Shown in pieces: positions 1 through 6,056 of a stretch of DNA of 6,145 nt (positions within the stretch are counted from its first letter, which is position 1; every line of letters starts with the position of its first letter). The position numbers and the translations under genes are program-made. Source of the DNA: PVC group bacterium (GTDB lineage: Bacteria > Verrucomicrobiota > Kiritimatiellia > UBA8416 > PXDI01); NCBI GenBank assembly GCA_003565095.1, contig PXDI01000270.1:1-6145 (forward strand). Reading direction: 5' to 3'. A model generated the notes under the pieces. That model did no database searches, was not told where the DNA came from, and was given only the letters and a program-made list of their open reading frames with translations.

Positions 1-107
1 ACCGTTCGGTTGATCGTATCCGGGATTGTTTTGTTGCTCCGGTGAGCTATGAAACGGATGGAACAATGCGGGATGACCTGTCGGGGCTGCCGGCGGATTT
101 GCGGTAA
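1..107 (+). CDS. 3' end of an unidentified protein-coding gene (partial)
   Basis: This reading frame is open from position 3 and ends at a TAA at 105-107. It gives 34 C-terminal residues, beginning RSVDRIRDCF and ending LSGLPADLR. Of the three plus-strand frames only this one stays open; the other two hit stops at 11-13 and 43-45. Codon choice resembles that of the other genes here. The reverse strand is also open across this short stretch, so the strand call is not certain. I do not recognise the family, and the fragment is too short to show a domain or motif. The gene would run convergent to the nucleotidyltransferase-like gene downstream. Confidence 0.4.
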   Translation, partial: RSVDRIRDCFVAPVSYETDGTMRDDLSGLPADLR

Positions 108-117
108 ATAATGAGAC

Positions 118-149
118 ATAAAAAGAAATTGGTCAGACCTACACTAACC
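118..149 (-). terminator. Possible intrinsic terminator of the minus-strand two-gene module
   Basis: Read on the minus strand just after the nucleotidyltransferase-like stop codon, GGTTAG (149-144) can pair with CTGACC (136-131). This makes a six-base stem with one G-U pair around a seven-base loop. AATTTCTTTTTATG follows directly (130-117). The stem is short and the U-tract is interrupted by a C, so this is a weak candidate, but it sits where a terminator is expected. Confidence 0.35.
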
Positions 150-181
150 TGAAACTTGAGCCTCTGGTTCCTCAACTTTCA
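150..181. repeat. Inverted repeat over the stop codon of the nucleotidyltransferase-like gene
   Basis: TGAAACTTGAG (150-160) is complementary to CTCAACTTTCA (171-181) at 10 of 11 positions, around a 10-base loop. The right arm contains the minus-strand stop codon (174-172). No T-run follows either arm directly, so on its own it is not a classical terminator. It may stabilise the mRNA end or act together with the weaker hairpin at 131-149. Confidence 0.35.
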
Positions 182-672
182 CAATTACTGAGTTCATCAT
201 AGTCGATGCGGTCACGAGGCCGTGTTGACTCACGTTTGGCGCGCAACAGAGCCCGCTTGCCGACAATTGGAATTCGCATGCCCCAGATATCGGCAGTATC
301 AATTTCCGAGAACACGCTCTTCTCATCTTCAGACGACATAGAGGTAAGCAGATCAATCTGGTTAGGCTGGACACCAAGCGTAATAGCCGTTCCTCGCTTG
401 CAGAATGCCGCTTTGTCAATCCCGGCACTACCGAAGCCGAATTCGTTTAATGCCAGCATTATGCGTTCGGCATTTTCCAACGACGGATAGACCAGCAAAT
501 CAAGATCCATCGTGGTGCGGATAAATCCATAGTATGAAACGGCAAATCCACCGCAAAGAGCAAATTGAACGTCATGCTTGAGAAAAAGCGTGATGAGGTC
601 GCGCATATCAGTGGAGATGGCCTGCCTGATCCCGGGCTTGCTTGGCTGAGGTGGGCGCGGTTCGGTTTCCAT
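172..672 (-). CDS. Nucleotidyltransferase-like protein (MNT fold, DUF6036/AbiEii-like)
   Basis: The 166-residue protein has the hallmarks of small minimal-nucleotidyltransferase proteins. These are a GGFAV motif (residues 41-45), R52-T-T-x-D56-L-D58-L carrying the paired metal-binding acids, a third acid in QIDLLTS (D107), and a C-terminal LLRAKRESTRPRD segment like the K...GRxKD end of the DUF6036 group. Family members typically occur beside a small partner gene and are described as putative toxin or antitoxin components. AbiEii-type relatives transfer nucleotides to RNA targets; activity and target here are inference. The start at 672 is supported by AAGG seven bases upstream. Met23 would trim a proline-rich N-terminus but has no visible ribosome binding site. 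The gene lies 20 bp after the small gene and is probably co-transcribed with it. Confidence 0.8.
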   Translation of the reverse strand: METEPRPPQPSKPGIRQAISTDMRDLITLFLKHDVQFALCGGFAVSYYGFIRTTMDLDLLVYPSLENAERIMLALNEFGFGSAGIDKAAFCKRGTAITLGVQPNQIDLLTSMSSEDEKSVFSEIDTADIWGMRIPIVGKRALLRAKRESTRPRDRIDYDELSNCES

Positions 673-692
673 AGTGCAACCTTAACGGTTAT

Positions 693-884
693 TCAGCAAA
701 ACGGTAGACGTCTGAAGCTGACAGATGTAGTTTCACGGAGCGGAAGAGCATCCGCTCCAAACTGCGTATTGCGCAAATTGATCAAGCAAAGTAACCGTTC
801 AGCGGGTGTCATACGCATCGTATCTTTGCGACGCAACCGGTCTTGATCTTCGATGCTGCCGACTCTTGCAATTTTTTCAATCAT
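693..884 (-). CDS. Small putative partner protein of the nucleotidyltransferase-like gene
   Basis: This encodes 63 residues starting MIEKIARVGS. The central MTPAERLLCLINLRNTQFG (about residues 25-43) resembles the TPEERL...LR...G core seen in short proteins commonly encoded just upstream of DUF6036-type nucleotidyltransferases. The C-terminus (SFRRLPF) fits their terminal R-L-x-R pattern. It is predicted to be soluble, mostly helical, and without a signal peptide. It starts 16 bases after a short AT-rich tract, and I see no Shine-Dalgarno sequence. The best promoter predicts a leader of only about a dozen bases, so initiation may be near-leaderless. An in-frame TAA (906-904) excludes a longer form. 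Its role is unknown; partner or antitoxin to the downstream protein is inference from gene order. Confidence 0.65.
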   Translation of the reverse strand: MIEKIARVGSIEDQDRLRRKDTMRMTPAERLLCLINLRNTQFGADALPLRETTSVSFRRLPFC

Positions 885-902
885 AGGTTTATATATGCTG
901 TA

Positions 903-931
903 ATCTTACGTAAACTCACCGGGCAGTTCAA
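903..931 (-). promoter_or_regulatory. Sigma-70-like promoter for the two-gene module
   Basis: Reading the minus strand, TTGAAC (931-926) and TAAGAT (908-903) are separated by exactly 17 bases. They match the -35 and -10 consensus at four and five of six positions. Transcription would start near 896-898, about 12-14 bases before the ATG at 884. Confidence 0.5.
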
Positions 932-1201
932 AACCGACAGTTTTGTTAGTCCTTGTTATCACTTCTTGCTTTGGTTGTCCATCCCTGATTTCCTGGCGCG
1001 GCCGGCTATGCCTCGTACATCACAAAGCGCAGCCAGATGCTGGGGCGCGAGTGGCGGAAGAATAACGCATGCATCACGGGTATTGGAACTCAGTCTACCC
1101 ACTCATTCTGCCAAAGAACCTAAAAATCTGCTTGCTTCACCATTATCATCGGTTAGGTTGTTGCTTTAAAACTAATGTGGTTTTCGTGAAAGGAAGAATA
1201 A
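932..1201. other. Intergenic region, with a possible gene-fragment trace at 989-1123
   Basis: No full gene is supported here. On the plus strand, an open stretch from 989 to the TAA at 1121-1123 follows an in-frame TGA (986-988). It reads FPGAAGYASYITKRSQMLGR and continues for 24 more residues. Its composition is richer in G+C than the AT-rich flanks at 891-960 and 1120-1200, so it could be a decayed coding remnant. It has no start codon with a ribosome binding site. The last 20 bases carry the ribosome binding site of the following gene. I found no convincing -35/-10 pair for that gene, although several TTG- and TA-rich stretches occur at 1130-1180. Confidence 0.3.
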
Positions 1202-3781
1202 ATGAGATTAGATGACAGGGTGGGTTTTCTCTGCATAGTTCGATACACTTCTTTAATTTTTGTGTGTATGGCTTTATTTGGAGTTACCGGGAATCTGCAG
1301 GCCGAGGAACCAGCGATGAGACTTATAGACTGGGAAGAGAATCAGTTTTCGGCAACCGCAGGCATGACTGCCGGAAAGATCGACTTTGAGTTCGATATGC
1401 CTTCGCAACGGGTCAACTGGAATGCCGCGCGCTGGTCATGGGCGGAATTTTCGGAAACGCGTGATTTGTCGTCATTCAAGGGTGTGGAAATAACGGTTGA
1501 AACCGCCCGGCCGCGAAATGATGCCGGGGTTTATCTGGCAATCCGCGAAGATGACGGCACATGGTATTATCATCCATGGGCTGCCCAACTGGCGGCTGAA
1601 GGCCGCAATACATACACAGCCTTGTTTCGCGATTTTCACGTAACCGAATGGGTCTCTCCACCCAAAGGGCGTCATTTTGATGACAACAACCGCCTCGATC
1701 TGGATAAAATTAACGCGGTGGCCATTGGCGTGATCAATCCGCTCGGAATCGGAAAGGTCTCTTTTAGTATTCATGCCCTCAACCTTATCTGCGCTGAAGA
1801 AATTGAGGTGCCACCCACCGCGGCGGCTGTTTCCGGAAACTTTTACAAAAAAAACCATACCGCCAATATTCCGGCCGGACTTTTCGGATCATTTAATCTG
1901 CGCGGCGGGAGCACCGCTAAATACCGCTTGGCGCAGGATCGCCGGATTCATCATACCGGCGTCTCCGGCGGGCCGGTCTTCGGCAACGAAATCACTCACA
2001 TGATGATTAACGCAGTCGGAGACCGGATGCACCCGTCTCCGCGGCTGAGAAACGCGAACTGGGAGGAGATTAGCCGCAATTATGGAAGGAGCTATGGCGA
2101 AAAGTCGCGTGAAAGCGAATTTACCGCCTACGTCGAATACTGGAATGAGCCTTATCTGAACTGGGCCAACCGCAACCGGGCGAATTTCATTCCGCGTTTT
2201 TATGATGTTTCACGCGCCAAGGAAGGCGGACCGGTGCATATTCAGCATGACGGCAGCGAAGCACCTTATTTGCGCTGGACAAAAGATTTTGACGCACCGC
2301 CCTGGCAATGGACCAGCCGGCGTGATTGGCGGCGCGGCCGTGACAGCCAGGGACAGACGCTCTCTCCGGTGCATGCGCCACCGGGATCGGGAATGAATCA
2401 TCTTTACGGAGGGGCATGGCAGCCGCACTTTCACCCGCCGGAAGATGTTCCTGACGGAGAGACATATACGGTGAATAGCCGGGAATTAACCGCATTTACT
2501 CCGTGGCACATTTATGATGAAACCCAGTTTACTTACTGGTCGGGTAAGGGACAGCTAAAACTTTATATCGAGCCGATGCTGGCATTCGGCGAGGCGCTGA
2601 AAGAAGCCGACCCCGAGGCGGTATATATGGTTGGCTGGGGTTTCCGGCCTTCAGAAGATCATTGGGCGGCCTGGGATATGCTTTTCCGTCCGGTGATCGA
2701 TGCCGCCATTCATATTGCCGAAGGCGTTGTCGATCACGATTACGGCGGGGATCCGCGGAGACTGGCGGCAAATTACGAAGTGGTTACCCACTATGGCATG
2801 ACCGAACACGATAAATGGCTGTATAGTTACAATACCGAAACCGCCATGGGATCTGATCCGCAGGCATATCCTGAAGCAGATGTGGTATCAGGCGGCACCA
2901 TGGCAGATATTGCTAAACGAATGTGGACCAGTCGGAAAATATTGCATGCATTGCGCTATGTCCCCGACAAAGCCCGCTCGTTTGCCCATTTTGGTCACGG
3001 CGGCGGCTGGTTCAGTGATTCGGGTGAGGGTGTTGCGCTGATGTGTCTGCGAAATCTGCGCGGGCGGATGTTGCATGTCGAAAATGACGATCCGGATTTT
3101 TATATTGTTGCCGCAATTGACGGCACCGACCCCCTGAACCCACGCCCCGCTGATATGCCAAAAGGCCTTGAGCTGGTTGTTGCGGTACTGAATGACCATT
3201 TGGAAGAACGCAATCTGGAACTCACCATCACGGCACCGGCCGGAACCGCTTTCAGTGATGTTATTATCCGTGAACCACAGATAAATGATGATAAACAGGT
3301 TATGGCCGAGAGCAACATTACGGCTGATTCAGAAACTGAGCACCGTTTTGTCCGCAAAATGCCTGCACGCCATATGCTGGTGTTGACCCTGCCGCTGCAA
3401 GGAACTCCGAACGATTCCCGCAGCGTTGTTGACCATCAGTTTTTCGGCGGTGAAGTGCTCCAGCGGGTTTCACATAATAATGATGGCGTGTTTCCTATAG
3501 CAGTGGATACTGATGTTTTGAATCGCGCTTCACATGCCCGCCTGCGGTTTGTTGCGGAGCACCTTGTTGACGGTGCCGGCGTTGTGGTAATCAACGGCAA
3601 CGAATACCCGCTACCTTCAGCCATCGGCCCGGAAAATTCACCATACATCAGAGAAGTGATTCTGGACAAAGAACATCTGGCTGCCGAAAACAGTGTTGTG
3701 TTCAAGGTCACCGAAGCGCGTTTTGCCGGCTATCTGACCGCCTCCGCCAGCTTGATTGTTACTACCGGTCTTGCTGAATAA
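1202..3781 (+). CDS. Secreted clan GH-A-like glycoside hydrolase-like protein
   Basis: This 859-residue protein begins with a signal peptide: hydrophobic core about residues 15-30, likely cleavage after LQA34. The start is fixed by AAGGA about seven bases upstream. Residues 35-200 look like a beta-sandwich, possibly carbohydrate-binding (aromatic-rich, as in DDGTWYYHPW). Residues 220-640 resemble a (beta/alpha)8 glycosidase: WNEP at 314-317 gives E316 as candidate acid/base, the KEADPEAVYMVGWGF stretch fits helix 4 to strand 5, VVDHDYGG fits strand 6, and NTET at 544-547 gives E546 as candidate nucleophile. Two beta-rich regions follow (about 655-735 and 743-859), the second with the jelly-roll-like VVVINGNEYPLP. 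The closest feel is GH39/GH86-like enzymes acting on algal or plant polysaccharides, but family, substrate and activity are inference. About 230 residues separate the two candidate acids, more than usual, because of an aromatic- and His-rich insertion (about 325-450). Confidence 0.7.
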   Translation: MRLDDRVGFLCIVRYTSLIFVCMALFGVTGNLQAEEPAMRLIDWEENQFSATAGMTAGKIDFEFDMPSQRVNWNAARWSWAEFSETRDLSSFKGVEITVETARPRNDAGVYLAIREDDGTWYYHPWAAQLAAEGRNTYTALFRDFHVTEWVSPPKGRHFDDNNRLDLDKINAVAIGVINPLGIGKVSFSIHALNLICAEEIEVPPTAAAVSGNFYKKNHTANIPAGLFGSFNLRGGSTAKYRLAQDRRIHHTGVSGGPVFGNEITHMMINAVGDRMHPSPRLRNANWEEISRNYGRSYGEKSRESEFTAYVEYWNEPYLNWANRNRANFIPRFYDVSRAKEGGPVHIQHDGSEAPYLRWTKDFDAPPWQWTSRRDWRRGRDSQGQTLSPVHAPPGSGMNHLYGGAWQPHFHPPEDVPDGETYTVNSRELTAFTPWHIYDETQFTYWSGKGQLKLYIEPMLAFGEALKEADPEAVYMVGWGFRPSEDHWAAWDMLFRPVIDAAIHIAEGVVDHDYGGDPRRLAANYEVVTHYGMTEHDKWLYSYNTETAMGSDPQAYPEADVVSGGTMADIAKRMWTSRKILHALRYVPDKARSFAHFGHGGGWFSDSGEGVALMCLRNLRGRMLHVENDDPDFYIVAAIDGTDPLNPRPADMPKGLELVVAVLNDHLEERNLELTITAPAGTAFSDVIIREPQINDDKQVMAESNITADSETEHRFVRKMPARHMLVLTLPLQGTPNDSRSVVDHQFFGGEVLQRVSHNNDGVFPIAVDTDVLNRASHARLRFVAEHLVDGAGVVVINGNEYPLPSAIGPENSPYIREVILDKEHLAAENSVVFKVTEARFAGYLTASASLIVTTGLAE

Positions 3782-3783
3782 TT

Positions 3784-3858
3784 TCACGCAAAAGGCGACA
3801 GCGGCAGCCTGACCTTTACGGGGTAGCCCGGCAGGTTGTCCGCGGTCAGTGCTTTCAT
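3784..3858 (-). pseudogene. Possible small ORF or remnant C-terminus in the convergent gap
   Basis: The gap 3782-3947 is GC-rich in its first 120 bases, unlike the AT-rich part next to the OsmC-type gene. On the minus strand it encodes MKALTADNLPGYPVKVRL plus six further residues, ending at the TGA 3786-3784. The open frame continues upstream to a TAA just before position 3900. A second frame (HIKYKNPAVLRRPVEEILAG, then Q and a stop) ends at a TGA overlapping this ATG. Codon choice is coding-like (mostly G or C in third position). I do not recognise either peptide. It may be the tail of a broken minus-strand gene, a frameshifted remnant, or chance; there is no clear ribosome binding site. Confidence 0.2.
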
Positions 3859-3947
3859 TGCCCCGCCAGTATTTCCTCCACCGGCCGGCGCAGCACCGCA
3901 GGATTCTTATATTTTATATGAACCTTATTGTCATGCATCACATATGC

Positions 3948-4343
3948 CTAAGCAATGCTTGTCTCAAACTGCGGAGGATTCATAATATGGCGCTTCACGG
4001 TGCAGTCCGCGGCTTCGAACTGCATTTCGTCATACCATTTCCTGTCCAGTTCCGGCGGAGGGGTTATTTCTATATGCACCTTATCGTAGCGCTTTACTTC
4101 CTTGTTCAGTTCGGCTGTAAGTACAAGCCGCAACCCAACTGTCGGCAGATCACGGGTCTGCAGAAAATCCAACGCAGAAATGCCGGCACAGGTGGCAATC
4201 GCAGCAAAGAACAAATCAAACGGTTGCGGGGCGGTCTCATCACCCCCATTGCGTTTTAATTGATCAGTGCCGACAGTCAGCCCGCCCCAATGACAATCCA
4301 CCCGCTTGTTTCCCGGAAAAGAAACTTCCATTCTTTTTTGCAT
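3948..4343 (-). CDS. OsmC/Ohr-family protein (peroxiredoxin-like)
   Basis: The 131-residue protein matches the OsmC-like family across its whole length. It begins with a V-S-F-P-G-N-K-R-V-D-C-H strand region, then GGDETAPQPFDLFFAAIATCAG carrying the first conserved cysteine (C52) at the start of the central helix. A second conserved cysteine (C114) lies in ADCTVKRHIMNPPQF. In OsmC and Ohr proteins these cysteines reduce organic hydroperoxides; this uncharacterised subgroup may act on other thiol-reactive compounds. It is probably a cytoplasmic dimer. The start is supported by a strong AGGAGGAG just upstream (4355-4348). It lies 95 bp downstream of the aldo/keto reductase gene on the same strand. 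I see no terminator or clear promoter in the gap, so co-transcription is likely. The gap does contain a tandem ACGTTCA pair (4410-4423). Confidence 0.9.
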   Translation of the reverse strand: MQKRMEVSFPGNKRVDCHWGGLTVGTDQLKRNGGDETAPQPFDLFFAAIATCAGISALDFLQTRDLPTVGLRLVLTAELNKEVKRYDKVHIEITPPPELDRKWYDEMQFEAADCTVKRHIMNPPQFETSIA

Positions 4344-4438
4344 AATACTCCTCCTAATTATTCCAGATTTGCCCGAGCCCCCCGTCTCGACAAACGCCAG
4401 GTCTTATCCACGTTCAACGTTCACTTTCCGTAACCACA

Positions 4439-5581
4439 CTATCCCCCGGCCCCCTCGCCCAGCACCTTATGCACTTCCGCCAGCCGCTCCGGAATGGCAA
4501 TATTCTGCGGGCATTTTTCCAGACACGCCCCGCACGCAGTACAGGCGTCCGCACCATTCCCCTCATGCCACTTGTCGCCGATCAGTCCATACTGAAAGCG
4601 CGCCTGCTGTGTATTGCCGTAAATCACCTGATAGCTCATGGCTTCAAAACAATGAGCAATGTTCACTCCCTGCGGACACGGCATGCAATATTTGCAACCG
4701 GTGCAATACAGCTCTTTAAGCTTCTTCTTTTCCTCGAACGCCGCACGTACCTGCTCTTCTTCTTCCGCACTCAAGCGCGGCGACCGGCTGCACACCGCGG
4801 CATTCTCTGCCACCATTTGCGGCGATGACATTCCCGACAGCGCACAACTTACTTTCTCATTTGAAAGCACAAAGCGCAGCGCGATTTCCGGCGATGACGC
4901 CGCCTGCGTGCCGGGAGCCATTGACGCAAACACTTCCTGCGAAGTTACCAGCTTGCCGCCCGCCACCGGCCCCATCACCACCACGCCGATCCCTTTGGCA
5001 TGCGCATGGTCAATCGCCGGCTCATTACGCCGGTCCAGCAGATTATATTGACATAGCAATGACTCAAATAAACCGGTATCCATCAGCGTTATCATGTTTT
5101 CGGGCGCATCGTGACTGGAAAACGAAAGGTGCTCAAATAACCCCCCGCTGCGCGCCCATTCGATATCCTGCATCAGCTCACATTCCACCAGCCGCCCATT
5201 CCAGTCTTCAAGCTTAAGCCCGTGCAGATGCAAGAAATCAATCCGCTCAATTTTCAGCCGCCCCATTTGCTCTTCAAGATACTTGCGGCCGTCACCCTTG
5301 CTTTTTATCAGCCACAGCGGCATCTTGGTGGAAACATATACCCGCGAGTCTTTCCACGACTGCAATGCCGCACCGACCGCCACCTCACTCTGGCCGTTGC
5401 AATAACCGTAGGCGGTATCGACATAATTCACACCAAGACCAAACGCCTGATGCATCAGCGCCACCGATGTCTCAATATCAACATTGCCGCCGGTACGCGT
5501 TCCGCCCATCGGCAGCCGCATCGCACCAAACCCCAGCGCCGAAATCGCCACACCCGTCTTGCCAAAATCACGATACTTCAT
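4439..5581 (-). CDS. Aldo/keto reductase with two C-terminal 4Fe-4S motifs (COG1453-like)
   Basis: This 380-residue protein has the length usual for the iron-sulfur aldo/keto reductase group. The N-terminal TIM barrel starts MKYRDFGKTGVAISALGFG and holds the complete catalytic tetrad: D55 and Y60 in YVDTAYGY, K86 in STKMP, H120 in DFLHLHG. GIGVVVMGPVAGGKL (about 197-211) fits the cofactor-binding region. After about residue 290 come two cysteine clusters: C293-C296-C299-C302 followed by proline, and C347-C350-C353-C357 followed by proline. These are expected to bind two [4Fe-4S] clusters and pass electrons to or from a ferredoxin-like partner. The substrate is unknown; a carbonyl or sugar-derived compound is inference. 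The enzyme is cytoplasmic, and the clusters fit an anaerobic or microaerobic host. The start is supported by AAGGAGGG six bases upstream. The OsmC-type gene follows, probably in one operon. Confidence 0.92.
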   Translation of the reverse strand: MKYRDFGKTGVAISALGFGAMRLPMGGTRTGGNVDIETSVALMHQAFGLGVNYVDTAYGYCNGQSEVAVGAALQSWKDSRVYVSTKMPLWLIKSKGDGRKYLEEQMGRLKIERIDFLHLHGLKLEDWNGRLVECELMQDIEWARSGGLFEHLSFSSHDAPENMITLMDTGLFESLLCQYNLLDRRNEPAIDHAHAKGIGVVVMGPVAGGKLVTSQEVFASMAPGTQAASSPEIALRFVLSNEKVSCALSGMSSPQMVAENAAVCSRSPRLSAEEEEQVRAAFEEKKKLKELYCTGCKYCMPCPQGVNIAHCFEAMSYQVIYGNTQQARFQYGLIGDKWHEGNGADACTACGACLEKCPQNIAIPERLAEVHKVLGEGAGG

Positions 5582-5790
5582 ATATTGCCCTCCTTATGTT
5601 CTTTTGTGCGTGGCGGACGTGCCAGCAGCATCTGGCCGGTTTTCTGCTCTAATGACAGCTCATGTAATAGCAATGGTCTCATGGCAATTGATTCAAAGCC
5701 ATCCCCCCGCCGCCGTCAAGCATCGATTGGGCGCATCTGCGATTTGGGGGCAAATACTTTATAGTTCAGCAGAATACGCCGCCCACAGAG
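5582..5790. other. Upstream region of the aldo/keto reductase gene
   Basis: No gene is seen. The stretch next to the start codon carries the strong ribosome binding site (5596-5588). GCCAG/CTGGC (5621-5625 and 5632-5636) could form a five-base stem in the leader RNA. A weak minus-strand promoter candidate is TTGACG with TTGAAT 17 bases downstream, about 130 bases before the start codon. The -10 match is poor, so I do not list it as a separate feature. Confidence 0.3.
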
Positions 5791-5860
5791 GGGGAAAGGA
5801 ACCCACGGATGGGAAACCCGTCCCACGGATGGGGGATGGGGAATGATAAACCACGGATGG
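5791..5860. repeat. CCACGGATGG repeat block, three copies
   Basis: CCACGGATGG occurs at 5803-5812, 5823-5832 and 5851-5860, all in the same orientation. The first two are extended to CCCACGGATGGG. Each core is an imperfect palindrome that can fold as CCCA-CGGA-TGGG. Copy 3 is part of a 23-base unit, GGGGAATGATAA plus ACCACGGATGG (5838-5860), that recurs with two mismatches in the second block. The block contains no gene. Confidence 0.85.
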
Positions 5861-5886
5861 CAGGAGGAAGAGAAGAGGGAGATTTG

Positions 5887-5963
5887 CGTGTACGAGTATG
5901 TGTAGGAGTACGGTAGGACCATGCGGGCCGGAAGCCCCTTACTCGTACACGTACTCTTACACT
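5887..5963. repeat. Imperfect inverted repeat built from 12-bp GTGTAnGAGTA units
   Basis: The left arm is two tandem units, CGTGTACGAGTA (5887-5898) and TGTGTAGGAGTA (5899-5910). The right arm is two units in reverse, TACTCGTACACG (5940-5951) and TACTCTTACACT (5952-5963). Nested pairing gives a 24-base stem with 20 matches (plus one possible G-U) around a 29-base loop. The outer-left and inner-right units are perfectly complementary over 12 bases, allowing an alternative fold. The loop holds its own small hairpin, GGGC-CGGAA-GCCC (5925-5937). Confidence 0.8.
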
Positions 5964-6012
5964 CGGATCTCTTGACCCATGTGCGGAGAGCACGTTATCG
6001 CCGCTGGGGGTT

Positions 6013-6056
6013 GGGGAATGGTAACCCACGGATGGGATACCCGGCCCACGGATGGA
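6013..6056. repeat. CCACGGATGG repeat block, two copies
   Basis: Further copies of CCACGGATGG lie at 6026-6035 and 6046-6055, in the same orientation as the first block. The 31 bases at 6025-6055 match 5802-5832 at 29 positions. The similarity extends left through GGGGAATGGTAA (6013-6024), which corresponds to GGGGAAAGGAA (5791-5801) with one substitution and one missing base. Confidence 0.85.

Noticed and set aside
843..1169. A 108-codon plus-strand open frame upstream of the glycosidase-like gene
   Set aside because: It overlaps the promoter and start of the minus-strand small gene, has no ribosome binding site, and its protein shows no recognisable domain or coding-like composition.
3809..3849. 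A terminator for the glycosidase-like gene (CTGACC/GGTCAG stem with an inner CGGG/CCCG hairpin)
   Set aside because: The stem is short with a long interior and no T-run follows on either strand.
3849..4259. A 136-codon plus-strand open frame
   Set aside because: It lies antisense to the clearly assigned OsmC-type gene and its translation looks like a shadow.
5831..5841. A G-quadruplex in the GGGGG and GGGG runs
   Set aside because: Only two adjacent G-runs are close together; the next ones are too far away for a standard four-run motif.
5716..6029. Minus-strand open frames of 68 and 87 codons across the repeat region
   Set aside because: They are made of translated repeats (RVRVRVRG, HPWVPFP and similar), lack ribosome binding sites, and run through the inverted repeat.
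5791..6056. A CRISPR array
   Set aside because: The repeats are only 10-12 bases, the spacing is irregular (10, 18, 165 and 10 bases between cores), and no cas gene is nearby.
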